Source of the DNA: DATFYI01 sp035315125
Lineage (GTDB): Bacteria > Chloroflexota > Anaerolineae > Anaerolineales > Anaerolineaceae
DNA length: 51,139 bases
NCBI GenBank assembly: GCA_035315125.1
Contig: DATFYI010000202.1
Coordinates: forward strand, 1 to 51,139
Direction: 5' to 3'
The notes below the pieces were generated by a model. It had not been told where the DNA came from. It was given only the letters and a program-made list of their open reading frames with translations, and did no database searches. Made by a program: the position numbers and the translations under genes. Positions 7,108-15,193 of the stretch are shown here, piece by piece (positions within the stretch are counted from its first letter, which is position 1; the number at the start of each line of letters is the position of its first letter).

Positions 7108-8355
7108 TTATTTTCCGCTGCGGCGGGTTGCAACATCGAAAACAACAGCAGCGACAAGCACTGCCCCACGCACGATATACTGCCAGGCGATATCGATACC
7201 CAACAGGTTCATTCCACTCGTCAAAGATATCATCACCAGCGCACCAATGATTGAGCCGGTCACTTTACCTACACCGCCTGCGGCAGAAACGCCACCGACA
7301 TAAGCCGCTGCGATCGCATCCAATTCAAATAGTGTTCCCGCAGTAGTTGTGGCAGACTGCAAACGTGATGCGAACAAGATACCTGACAAGCCAGCCAGCA
7401 TGCCCATCGAGCCAAAAACCCAATATTTTATTTGCTTGACATTGATCCCACTCAACTCGGCTGCCTCAGGATTTCCTCCGACAGCAAAGATATGCCTGCC
7501 AAGCACTGTTGAGTTTGTTATAAAATAATATATCGCAACCACAACCAAGACAATAACCACGGTCCAAGAAAGGCCGTTATATCCAGCCAGCACCCAGGTA
7601 ACTAAACCTATCAGAAAGGAAACAAATACCAATTTGAAAATAAATAAAGTAGGAGGCAATACTTCAAATTTGTAGGCCAGTTTGTTTTTACGACCGTTAA
7701 TTTCATTGAAGATGTAAAGCACAATCGCGATCAATCCGATGAGCAGGGTTATTTTGTGCATACCATTTAAAATCCCGATTTTGGGGATATCAGGTATAAA
7801 CCCATTGCCGATTGCATTAAAATCAGCATTTGGAATGATGATCGTCCCGGTGCTTGCTGTCACCAGAAGAATTGCTCCACGATAGATCAACCAACCTGCC
7901 AGCGTTGCAACAAAAGCCGGAATTCCCATATTCGCTACAAAAAAAGCGGTAATCATTCCTGCTAGAACTCCGCATAGCAGTGCAATTGGTACGACAACAA
8001 ACGTCGGAATATGTGCATAAACCATTAATATTGCCGCAATGGCGCCAATAAATCCCGATAAAAACCCAACCGAAAGATCGATATCTCGAACAACAATCAC
8101 TAAAGTCATACCGACTGCAAGCACTGCAATATAACCCATCTGATTAAACAAATTGCTAATATTTCTTGAAGAAATAAAGAGTCCCTTTGTCGCAACCGAG
8201 AATATGGCTATTATTACAAACAGGACGATATACATGCCGTATTCACGGATATTTTGCTGCAATGCTTTTTGAATACTTTGCAGCAATGACGTTTTGTTTG
8301 CATCAGTTAAATTCCCTTGGGTTGGTACACCAGATGAAATTTTCTCAGCAGACAT
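7108..8355 (-). CDS. mmsB: Monosaccharide ABC transporter permease (MmsB/GguB/XylH type)
   Basis: A 415-residue branched-chain/ribose-family permease with about ten or more membrane segments. It holds LAVGMTLVIVVRDIDLSVG (the RbsC-type signature), GIPAFVATLAGWLIYRG, and the EAA-like loop FAVGGNPEAAELSGINVKQ that contacts the ATPase, then AYVGGVSAAGGVGKVTGSI. The extra length in the centre (residues about 210-260) is typical of the multiple-monosaccharide permease MmsB rather than RbsC. The first 35 residues are a polar cytoplasmic extension. It begins 11 bases after the ATPase gene. Sugars carried by this family include xylose, arabinose, glucose and galactose; the substrate here cannot be told from sequence. 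Confidence 0.9.
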   Translation of the reverse strand: MSAEKISSGVPTQGNLTDANKTSLLQSIQKALQQNIREYGMYIVLFVIIAIFSVATKGLFISSRNISNLFNQMGYIAVLAVGMTLVIVVRDIDLSVGFLSGFIGAIAAILMVYAHIPTFVVVPIALLCGVLAGMITAFFVANMGIPAFVATLAGWLIYRGAILLVTASTGTIIIPNADFNAIGNGFIPDIPKIGILNGMHKITLLIGLIAIVLYIFNEINGRKNKLAYKFEVLPPTLFIFKLVFVSFLIGLVTWVLAGYNGLSWTVVIVLVVVAIYYFITNSTVLGRHIFAVGGNPEAAELSGINVKQIKYWVFGSMGMLAGLSGILFASRLQSATTTAGTLFELDAIAAAYVGGVSAAGGVGKVTGSIIGALVMISLTSGMNLLGIDIAWQYIVRGAVLVAAVVFDVATRRSGK

Positions 8356-8366
8356 CTTTAGCCTCC

Positions 8367-10967
8367 TTAATCCGTAGCTAATTTCATAATCTTTTCTTGG
8401 TTTGCTTCTGCGATGGGCAGTTCGCCGGTGATTCTTCCGAAAGAAACAACATAGACTCGATCGCTCATTCCCAGAATCTCGGGTAGTTCGGACGAAATCA
8501 TCAAAATGCTCAATCCCTGCTCTACAAGTTTTGTCATAATAGTATAAATTTCATATTTTGCACCCACATCGATGCCTCTCGTTGGCTCATCCAGTATCAA
8601 AATATCGGGCTTTACAAACAGCCATTTACCCAAACAAACTTTTTGTTGGTTTCCCCCGCTCAAATTTGACACTTTTTGCTCGACGCTAGGCGTTTTAATA
8701 TTTAGAGAAGTTTTGTACTCGTTCGCTACCTGAATTTCAGCATTTTTATCCACAACACCATTTTTCACTAATTCTTGCAAATTTGCGAGGCTTATATTTT
8801 GTTTCACATCCTGAATCAGGATTAAGCCTTCGCCTTTTCGATCCTCGGTCACATAAGCTATCCCGGCATTGATGGCATCCCTTGGGTCATTGAAATGCAT
8901 CTCCTTTCCTTTCACATCCAATTCCCCATCGATTCTATATCCAGCAGGATTTCCAAAGATGCTCAAAGCCAGCTCTGTGCGGCCCGAACCCATTAAACCA
9001 GATAAACCAACAATTTCACCTTTCTTCATATTGAAATTAATGTTCTTTAGAATTTGTCTACCGATTGCCGGGTCGTAAGCATTCCAGTTTTTAACCTCAA
9101 GAATAACTTCTTCCATCGCCATCGGTAGCACAATTCCGACAGCCAATTGGCCGGTGGCTACAGGGGCAACGGTAGCCGCTGGGGCAGCTGGAGCCCTGCT
9201 GGCAGTCGGAGCTGCACCAAAGCCGGTAAATTGGCTGGCCTGGTAATAGCCCGAGTCAATCAAGGCTGACTGTACGTTGCTCTTGTCCACTACGATGACC
9301 GGCGATTGGATGGCGGGTACATCGATCTTGCCGTTGTTGTACGTGGCGGTGGTCTTGGGTGTCTGACCTTGCAATATGGACACTGCCGTGCTGATGGCAT
9401 CCTTCACCAGCGTGCGGACATCTTTGAAGACCGTCATCGACTGCTTGCCATCGATAATGTATTGCACCGAGGCCACTTCTGCATCCTGCCCGGTGATGAC
9501 ATAGCTCTTCACATCTTTGTCGGCTGCAAAGGCATCCGCAATGGAACGGGCCGTGCCATCGTTCGGGGCCAGAACGAAGACATTACCTTTGTCGACGGCC
9601 GTGGCGGCGGTCAGGTTCGACTCGGCCAGTATTTTGGCCGTTGTGAAGTCCCAGTTGGTCGTGATCTGACCAATGATCTGGCTTTCCTGATCATGCGTCA
9701 GGGTGGCATTGCTCTGCAGGCTGACCGCCTGGGCCGAGTTCTTGATCACAAACGTGCCATCGGCAATCTTCGGCTGCAATACTTCCCAGGCGCCTTCGAA
9801 GATCAAGAAGGCGTTGTTGTCGCTGGCGGCGCCGGAATACAGGTACAGCGGGTTGCCCTTTCCGGTGGCATGGTCTACCAGATACTGTCCCTGGGCTTTG
9901 CCTACTGAAATGCTGTCAAAGGTCACATAGTAATCCACCGAGGAGCTGCCAGTGATCAAGCGGTCGTAGGAGATGACTTTGATACCGGCCGCATGCGCTT
10001 CATCGGCGGCGGCGCCGGCTGCGGCTGCATCCTGCGGGCAGATGATCAGCACTTTGATGTTCTTGGAGATGAGCGATTCAACATTGGCCTTCTCCCTGGC
10101 GGAATCACCCTGGCTGAACAGAATCTCCACCGGATACCCTGCTGCATTTAAGGCATTTTGGAAGCGGGTTTTGTCCTGCATCCACCTGGGCTCATACCTG
10201 GCATGTTTTCTATCTGGATAGATATTATTGATTTCCCGCCCGACCATATACTTGATAAGCACATATTCAGAAACCTCACCTTTGTGAGCATCTAAAGTAC
10301 AAACTGTCTGTCCATCCCGCAAAACTGTGACGGTATCGGCGATTGAGATCACTTCCTTCAGTTTGTGGGAAATCATAATACAGGTAACCCCACTATCTTT
10401 GAGACCGCGTATAATGTTCAGTAAATTCTCACTGTCGCTTTCGTTCAGCGCGGATGTTGGCTCATCCAAAACTAACAATTTGACGTTGTGGCTGAGCGCC
10501 TTAGCAATTTCAACCAGCTGCTGTTTACCAATACCTAAATCTTTGATTTTAGTAGCGGGATTGATATCGAGCCGAACTTTCTTCAACATTTGATCGGCTC
10601 TTCTTACGGTTTCATTCCAATCAATTTGGATCCCTTTTGTGATCTCATTTCCAAGGAAAATATTTTCATAAACAGTCAATTCTGGGATAAGTGCTAGTTC
10701 CTGATAAATAATGGCGATACCAGCATCTTCGCTGTCTCGGGTACTGGAAAATTTCTGCACTTCGCCGCAATAGATGATATCCCCACTGTAGTCACCATGG
10801 GGATAAACACCACTCAAGACTTTCATCAGCGTAGATTTGCCGGCACCGTTCTCACCGACCAGGCAGTGTATTTCACCTTCGTTTACACGAAAGCTAACGT
10901 TGTTTAATGCTTTCACACCAGGAAACTGCTTTGTAATATTCTTCATTTCCAAGATGGGTGTATTCAT
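8367..10967 (-). CDS. mmsA: Sugar ABC ATPase (MmsA/GguA type) interrupted by a permuted sugar-binding domain
   Basis: An 866-residue protein. Residues 1-256 are the first ATPase half, with Walker A GENGAGKST, a degenerate signature (IGKQQLVEIAKAL) and Walker B LLVLDEPTSAL. Residues 616-866 are the second half, with the GLMGSGRTE loop, signature LSGGNQQKV and ILILDEPTRGIDVG. Removing residues 257-615 leaves 507 residues, the normal family length, and joins KHA directly to MEEVILEV as in ordinary relatives. The insert is a sugar-binding protein (see 9123-10199). The start at 10967 has a strong site, GAAGGAGGTG. Both joins are in frame. The ATPase motifs look intact, but whether a 359-residue insert in the inter-domain linker is tolerated is unknown. 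An assembly error is possible. Confidence 0.88.
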   Translation of the reverse strand: MNTPILEMKNITKQFPGVKALNNVSFRVNEGEIHCLVGENGAGKSTLMKVLSGVYPHGDYSGDIIYCGEVQKFSSTRDSEDAGIAIIYQELALIPELTVYENIFLGNEITKGIQIDWNETVRRADQMLKKVRLDINPATKIKDLGIGKQQLVEIAKALSHNVKLLVLDEPTSALNESDSENLLNIIRGLKDSGVTCIMISHKLKEVISIADTVTVLRDGQTVCTLDAHKGEVSEYVLIKYMVGREINNIYPDRKHARYEPRWMQDKTRFQNALNAAGYPVEILFSQGDSAREKANVESLISKNIKVLIICPQDAAAAGAAADEAHAAGIKVISYDRLITGSSSVDYYVTFDSISVGKAQGQYLVDHATGKGNPLYLYSGAASDNNAFLIFEGAWEVLQPKIADGTFVIKNSAQAVSLQSNATLTHDQESQIIGQITTNWDFTTAKILAESNLTAATAVDKGNVFVLAPNDGTARSIADAFAADKDVKSYVITGQDAEVASVQYIIDGKQSMTVFKDVRTLVKDAISTAVSILQGQTPKTTATYNNGKIDVPAIQSPVIVVDKSNVQSALIDSGYYQASQFTGFGAAPTASRAPAAPAATVAPVATGQLAVGIVLPMAMEEVILEVKNWNAYDPAIGRQILKNINFNMKKGEIVGLSGLMGSGRTELALSIFGNPAGYRIDGELDVKGKEMHFNDPRDAINAGIAYVTEDRKGEGLILIQDVKQNISLANLQELVKNGVVDKNAEIQVANEYKTSLNIKTPSVEQKVSNLSGGNQQKVCLGKWLFVKPDILILDEPTRGIDVGAKYEIYTIMTKLVEQGLSILMISSELPEILGMSDRVYVVSFGRITGELPIAEANQEKIMKLATD
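9123..10199 (-). other. Inserted, circularly permuted periplasmic sugar-binding domain
   Basis: This 1077-base segment (359 codons) encodes a ChvE-like monosaccharide-binding protein. Codons 257-584 are the body from YEPRWMQDKTRF through DYYVTFDSISVGKAQGQYL, YSGAASDNNAF, VLAPNDGTARSI, VITGQDAE and SGYYQASQFTGFG, which is the normal C-terminus. Codons 585-615 are then what should precede the body: an Ala/Pro/Thr/Val-rich lipoprotein linker and the first beta-strand, GQLAVGIVLP. The insert therefore closes a full circle and has no signal peptide. Hand counts of 60-base samples give 58% GC (9301-9360) and 67% (9961-10020) inside, against 37% (8701-8760) and 37% (10501-10560) in the flanking ATPase. 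This points to a different origin. Confidence 0.85.
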
Positions 10968-11002
10968 AGCACCTCCTTCTTTATGATTTTATATATAATA
11001 GC

Positions 11003-11037
11003 AGGAATTGTGACAGTCAACAACTGTTACAATTCCT
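11003..11037 (-). promoter_or_regulatory. Intergenic stem-loop between binding-protein remnant and ATPase gene
   Basis: AGGAATTGTGACAGT (11003-11017) pairs with ACTGTTACAATTCCT (11023-11037), 15 pairs with one G-T pair and a 5-base loop. No T-run follows, so it is not a simple terminator. In binding-protein transporter operons a hairpin at this place usually protects the binding-protein mRNA and lowers expression of the ATPase and permease genes. That such a hairpin survives here supports the idea that an intact binding-protein gene once preceded it. Confidence 0.6.
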
Positions 11038-11056
11038 ATTTCATTACAAAGACTTA

Positions 11057-11170
11057 TTAAAGTAGGCCGGTGAATTGGCTGATTTGATAGTAACCCGAAT
11101 CTATCAAAGCAGATTTTACATTGCTCTTATCCACGACGATACCTAGCGATCGGATAGCAGGTACATCTCC
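11057..11170 (-). pseudogene. C-terminal remnant of sugar-binding protein gene
   Basis: Read on the minus strand, codons from about 11170 to the TAA at 11059-11057 give GDVPAIRSLGIVVDKSNVK then SALIDSGYYQISQFTGLL. Against the inserted domain in the ATPase gene, 29 of 35 aligned residues are identical but only 80 of 105 bases, so neither is a recent copy of the other. Upstream of about 11170 the similarity fades (possible SCNIIG versus TYNNGKI) and then stops. About 90% of the gene is missing. Its position and orientation, directly before the ATPase gene, are those of the normal binding-protein gene of such operons. Confidence 0.85.
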
Positions 11171-11207
11171 GATAATGTTGCATGATTTTATGTGTGGAAA
11201 CATTATC
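11171..11207. repeat. Inverted repeat at the edge of the binding-protein remnant
   Basis: GATAATGTT (11171-11179) and AACATTATC (11199-11207) are perfect 9-base inverted arms with a 19-base spacer. They begin exactly where similarity to the binding protein ends, so they may mark the deletion breakpoint. No flanking transposase or target-site duplication was seen. Confidence 0.5.
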
Positions 11208-11404
11208 AGGTGACCCTCAGTTACTCCACCCAACAAACTAGTATTATTTTATATTTATTATAATATCAATTCTATTACATTCACCACCTATTATGTACGT
11301 AGCTTGTCATATATCATCAATAAAATTACAAAAATATAATATTGAAGATATGGCAAGTTTCAATTGACATTGGAACGTCAAAAAGACCCAATCTCTAAAA
11401 ACAA

Positions 11405-13021
11405 ATGACTAAGTTAGCGATTAGCCCGTTTTTAATTGTTTTTATTCTTACCTCCTGTGCAGGTCATCCAGCACAGTACATGCCAACTTTGGGAACTCCG
11501 GCTGTCTCATTTTCATATTCTCCAACACCCCAAAAAACCTTACCCGCCCAACAAACACCCACTCCAACGCCAAAAATCAATCCAATTCCGCAGTCTTTTC
11601 AATCTGCACTGGATGAATGTAACTTGAATCAACAAACGGCTGCTATGCAGCCAGATCAACTACCCGATTGGCAGCAACTGGGGATTAATGCTTGTTACAA
11701 TTTAAGCCTGAACCTATTACCAGACCAATATAGCTATTCTGGTAAAGAACTCTTAACCTATGAAAATAATTCGGGTCACAATTTATCATATCTAGTCATA
11801 CGCACTTATCCAAACGCCCCATTTGGATATGGAGGCTCGCTTAATATCACATATGCCAGTATCGATGGCAAAGCAATCAGCCCCCAACAAATGCTGCCGG
11901 ATAATTCTGCGGTGCGTATACAACCCGAAAAGCAAATTCCAGCAAATTCAACCGTCCAGATCCAACTAGAATTTACAGGTAAAATTCCCCATGACTTTAT
12001 TTCAAAAGGAGTCTATGGTATTTTTGGTTGGTCTGATCCTGGACCTGTAATATCATTAGCCGATTGGTACCCAATGCTGGCGGGTTGGGAAAATAATGAT
12101 TGGGTGATATCCCCTGTGTTATCAATCGGCGATTCTGTCGTCAGCAATGTTGCACTCTATCAAGTCAATATCAACTTGCCGGCTGACTGGAAACTTGCCA
12201 CAACTGGCTCTGAAATAAAGTCCACTTCGAATGCCGGCACAACCTCTCACCAGATAGTCAGCGGACCAGTTCGTGATTTTGCAATAGCTGCCAGCCCAAT
12301 ATTTACGTTGAAGGAGGAACAAGTCAATAATATTCGGATACATCTTTGGGGTTTGCCTGATACCGAAAACGCTTGGGGAAAAGCACTCGACGTCGCAAAA
12401 AAATCGATAATCACTTTCTCTCAACGATTCGGCCCTTACCCGTATGCTGAGCTGGACATCATTACCGTTCCGCTTCAAAACGCTGATGGCGATGAATTCC
12501 CCGGTCTGATATTTACACGCTCCGGCTTATACACGAACAACGGTAACGATAGTTATTTTTCAACCGTAATTTCTCATGAAATTTCTCATCAGTGGTGGTA
12601 TGGTGTAGTTGGAAGCGACGTGCTGAGTTCGCCCTGGCAGGACGAAGCTTTAGCAACTTTTAGCGCCCTCTTATATTTTAATCAATACAGTCCAGCAGAA
12701 TATAACGGGATGCTCACTTATTACAACCAACACATTTCCGATTTCGAAAAAACAAACGGCAAAGAATCAGTTTCCAATCCTGTTTCCTCTTTTTTAAACA
12801 ATGACAAAGCCTATACAATCACTGTATATTTTAAAGGTTCCCTGTTTCTGGTAGAATTGCGAAAGTATTTAGGTGACGAACTCTTTTTCAAAGCCCTTAA
12901 AACTTATTACCAGCAGAATCAATATACTTTAACTTCTCCGGCAACTTTGTTAAAGACGTTTGAAAATACATGTGGCTGTGATTTGAGCGATTTCTACCGG
13001 ACTTGGGGATTAATCCATTAA
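11405..13021 (+). CDS. M1-family zinc metallopeptidase, lipoprotein
   Basis: A 538-residue gluzincin. The zinc site is HEISH at about residue 390 followed after 18 residues by Glu in WQDEALATF, the exact HExxH-X18-E spacing of family M1. DEFPGLIFT, about 45 residues before it, takes the place of the GxMEN exopeptidase motif. The N-terminus is a lipoprotein signal: ISPFLIVFILTSC with a Cys at residue 18, followed by a Thr/Pro-rich spacer (residues about 35-65) that tethers the enzyme outside the membrane. The C-terminal helical domain of aminopeptidase N is short. A role in peptide use outside the cell is likely. The start ATG has no evident ribosome binding site. Confidence 0.9.
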   Translation: MTKLAISPFLIVFILTSCAGHPAQYMPTLGTPAVSFSYSPTPQKTLPAQQTPTPTPKINPIPQSFQSALDECNLNQQTAAMQPDQLPDWQQLGINACYNLSLNLLPDQYSYSGKELLTYENNSGHNLSYLVIRTYPNAPFGYGGSLNITYASIDGKAISPQQMLPDNSAVRIQPEKQIPANSTVQIQLEFTGKIPHDFISKGVYGIFGWSDPGPVISLADWYPMLAGWENNDWVISPVLSIGDSVVSNVALYQVNINLPADWKLATTGSEIKSTSNAGTTSHQIVSGPVRDFAIAASPIFTLKEEQVNNIRIHLWGLPDTENAWGKALDVAKKSIITFSQRFGPYPYAELDIITVPLQNADGDEFPGLIFTRSGLYTNNGNDSYFSTVISHEISHQWWYGVVGSDVLSSPWQDEALATFSALLYFNQYSPAEYNGMLTYYNQHISDFEKTNGKESVSNPVSSFLNNDKAYTITVYFKGSLFLVELRKYLGDELFFKALKTYYQQNQYTLTSPATLLKTFENTCGCDLSDFYRTWGLIH

Positions 13022-13106
13022 ATATGGCTACACGCAAATGTTCTGGGATTTAAAGCCCCTTCATACGTGAGCTGATCACAACATCCCTGATTATCACACA
13101 AAATAA

Positions 13107-14963
13107 TTATTCGCCCAACGCTTCTTTTGCTTTTTTGGTTTGTTTGCCGCGTTCTTCTGAATTCAGAATCCGTTTGCGGATGCGATAATTCATTGGTGTA
13201 ACTTCTAATAGCTCATCTTCCGCCAGGTATTCTATCGCCTCATCCAGGCTTAGATCCCTCGGCGGCGTCAATCGTATTTCAATGTCTTTATTTGAGGAAC
13301 GCATATTGGTTAGATGCTTTTTCTTGCAAACATTTACCAGCAAATCCGTCGGTCTGGGAGTTTCACCCACAACCATACCTTCATAAACCTCAACCCCAGG
13401 TCCAATAAACAATGTGGAACGTTCTTCAGCATTTTTTAGACCATAATTTGTTGTCACACCGGCTTCCCAGGCGACAACAGAACTGGTTGCGCGGGAAAGT
13501 ATCGGTCCCGCAATCGGCGCATACCCACTAAAAATTGTATTAAGTACACCCATGCCACGGGTAGCAGTCAAAAATTGATACCGAAAACCCAGCAATCCAC
13601 GTGTTGGCACCAGATAGGTCAATCGGACGGTATTGTCTGGGTTATTAACCAGATCGATCATCTTACCGCGCCGGCTTCCTAGCATTTCAACCACTGTGCC
13701 AACTGTATCTGCGCTTGTCTCTATGTGAACTTCCTCAAAGGGCTCAAGCATTTCTCCATCTTCCCCTTGTTTGAGGATCGCCTCGGGTCTGGATACTTGA
13801 AATTCATAGCCTTCCCGCCGCATCGTTTCAATCAAGATTGCCAGGTGAAGCTCTCCGCGACCCGCAACCATAAAAGTATCTGTGCTCTCTGTTTCTGTCA
13901 CGCGCAACGCCACGTTGTTACGTAATTCCTGGGTAAGACGTTCGCGAAGTTTCCTGGATGTGCCCCATTTGGCCTCTTTTCCAGCAAAAGGACCGGTATT
14001 AACACCAAAAGTCATCCTGACTGTAGGCTCTTCCACATGAATCTGTGGCAATGCAACTGGATTTTCAGGACTGGCCAGGGTTTCGCCTATCGCAATTCCC
14101 TCTAATCCAGCAATAGCAACAATTTCACCAGCTTCTGCGCTTTCAACTTCGATTTTTTCCAATCCCTGGTGGACATATAGGTAGCGAGCCCGTTCAGGTA
14201 ATATTTCTCCAGATAGGGTAATTCTAGCCAACGGCTGGTTCGCTTGGATACGACCCGCAAAAATTCGCCCGAGCGCAGTGGTACCTCGATAATCGTCGTA
14301 GCTCAAGTTGGTTACTAGAAGCTGCAGTGGTGCATCCAAATCGACTTTCGGCGCTGGGATGTAATCCAAAATTGCCTGAAATAAGGGTTGAAGATTAGGA
14401 GATAATTCTGGCGTGAGACCGGCCTGTTGGGTAATTGCGTTTGCATATATAATCGGAAATTCGGCTTGGGCATCATTAGCGCCAATTTCTATAAACAAAT
14501 CAAATGTATCGTTCAATGTCTTACTTGGATCCGCATCTCTACGATCCATTTTATTGATCACCACGATGACACGATGTCCAACCTCCAATGCTTTTTTAAG
14601 GACAAAGCGTGTTTGCGGCATCGGGCCTTCGGCCGCGTCGACTAATAACAAAACCCCATCTACCATATTCATGACACGCTCCACCTCACCACCAAAATCG
14701 GCGTGTCCTGGTGTGTCAACAATATTTATCTTTACCAATTTCCCAGTTTTTGGATCAGGAATCGTAATGGCTGTATTTTTGGCCAGGATTGTAATGCCTC
14801 TTTCCCGTTCCAAATCATTCGAATCCATTACACGTTCAATTATTAGCTGGTTTTCTCGGAAAACCCTGGCCTGTTTTAACAGTCCATCCACTAAAGTCGT
14901 TTTCCCATGATCAACATGAGCAATAATGGCAATATTACGTAAATCAGTTCGTTCTACTAGCAT
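13107..14963 (-). CDS. typA: Translational GTPase TypA/BipA
   Basis: A 618-residue GTPase of the elongation-factor class that binds ribosomes under stress and helps assemble the large subunit. G1 is IAHVDHGKTTLVD (residue 14 on), G2 lies in RERGITI, G3 is DTPGHADFGGEVERVMN, G4 is NKMDR. Domain II, the EF-G-like domains III and V and the BipA-specific C-terminal domain (LFIGPGVEVYEGMVVGE, then KKHLTNMRSS) are present in order, and the length is normal. The last 20 residues are Lys-rich. It is a single gene, with the hairpin at 15023-15050 upstream. Confidence 0.97.
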   Translation of the reverse strand: MLVERTDLRNIAIIAHVDHGKTTLVDGLLKQARVFRENQLIIERVMDSNDLERERGITILAKNTAITIPDPKTGKLVKINIVDTPGHADFGGEVERVMNMVDGVLLLVDAAEGPMPQTRFVLKKALEVGHRVIVVINKMDRRDADPSKTLNDTFDLFIEIGANDAQAEFPIIYANAITQQAGLTPELSPNLQPLFQAILDYIPAPKVDLDAPLQLLVTNLSYDDYRGTTALGRIFAGRIQANQPLARITLSGEILPERARYLYVHQGLEKIEVESAEAGEIVAIAGLEGIAIGETLASPENPVALPQIHVEEPTVRMTFGVNTGPFAGKEAKWGTSRKLRERLTQELRNNVALRVTETESTDTFMVAGRGELHLAILIETMRREGYEFQVSRPEAILKQGEDGEMLEPFEEVHIETSADTVGTVVEMLGSRRGKMIDLVNNPDNTVRLTYLVPTRGLLGFRYQFLTATRGMGVLNTIFSGYAPIAGPILSRATSSVVAWEAGVTTNYGLKNAEERSTLFIGPGVEVYEGMVVGETPRPTDLLVNVCKKKHLTNMRSSNKDIEIRLTPPRDLSLDEAIEYLAEDELLEVTPMNYRIRKRILNSEERGKQTKKAKEALGE

Positions 14964-15022
14964 CGAATACCTACATTCTCATTTTTCAACAAATTTCATC
15001 AACTTTATTATCTTCTCATATA

Positions 15023-15050
15023 ATGACCCCGCGTTATGAGGCGGGGTCAT
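15023..15050. repeat. GC-rich perfect hairpin between divergent genes
   Basis: ATGACCCCGC (15023-15032) and GCGGGGTCAT (15041-15050) form a perfect 10-pair stem with an 8-base loop in an otherwise AT-rich region. It lies 60 bases before typA and 144 bases before the Fe-S protein gene, which is read the other way. No T-run follows on either side. It could be a protein-binding operator, a leader structure for typA, or a barrier between the two divergent units. Confidence 0.55.
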
Positions 15051-15094
15051 CCCAATTTATTATCATATCAGACTGGATTGAATTTGGGAAGGTT

Positions 15095-15121
15095 TTACAA
15101 AAAATGTCTTACAAAAAATGT
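15095..15121. repeat. Tandem 13-base direct repeat upstream of Fe-S protein gene
   Basis: TTACAAAAAATGT occurs at 15095-15107 and again at 15109-15121, one base apart, giving a 14-base period. The pair ends 72 bases before the ATG of the Fe-S protein, in the place where a promoter or activator site would be. Fourteen bases is not a whole number of helical turns, so a simple paired activator site is not implied; replication slippage is an alternative. Confidence 0.45.
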
Positions 15122-15193
15122 GTTTAACAGAGTCTAACATAAAATAGATGTATGAATTACAATTTCTTCTTACTTTGAATTTGTGAGGGGAAT

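Larger units (their letters stand above)
10968..11404. other. Gene-free stretch between ABC operon and M1 peptidase
   Basis: 437 bases that hold no intact gene. From left to right they contain the ATPase ribosome binding site, a stem-loop (11003-11037), the C-terminal remnant of a sugar-binding protein gene (11057-11170), an inverted repeat at the edge of the remnant (11171-11207), and a very AT-rich part (about 11235-11345) with runs such as TATAAT at 11335-11340. No convincing promoter with both boxes was found on either strand. A lone TTGACA stands at 11364-11369, ahead of the peptidase gene, without a good -10 box. Confidence 0.7.

Noticed and set aside
9306..9908. A 200-codon plus-strand open frame without stops opposite the inserted binding domain
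   Set aside because: It is an antisense shadow in GC-rich coding sequence, has no ribosome site or recognisable domain, and its low-complexity composition mirrors the real frame.
8367..11404. An insertion sequence as the cause of the ATPase interruption
   Set aside because: No transposase, terminal inverted repeats or clear target duplication lies at 9123 or 10199, and the insert is wholly a sugar-binding domain.
11304..11404. Promoter for the M1 peptidase gene from TTGTCA, TATAAT and TTGACA pieces
   Set aside because: The boxes are 25 bases apart or lack a matching partner, so no pair with a normal spacer could be made.
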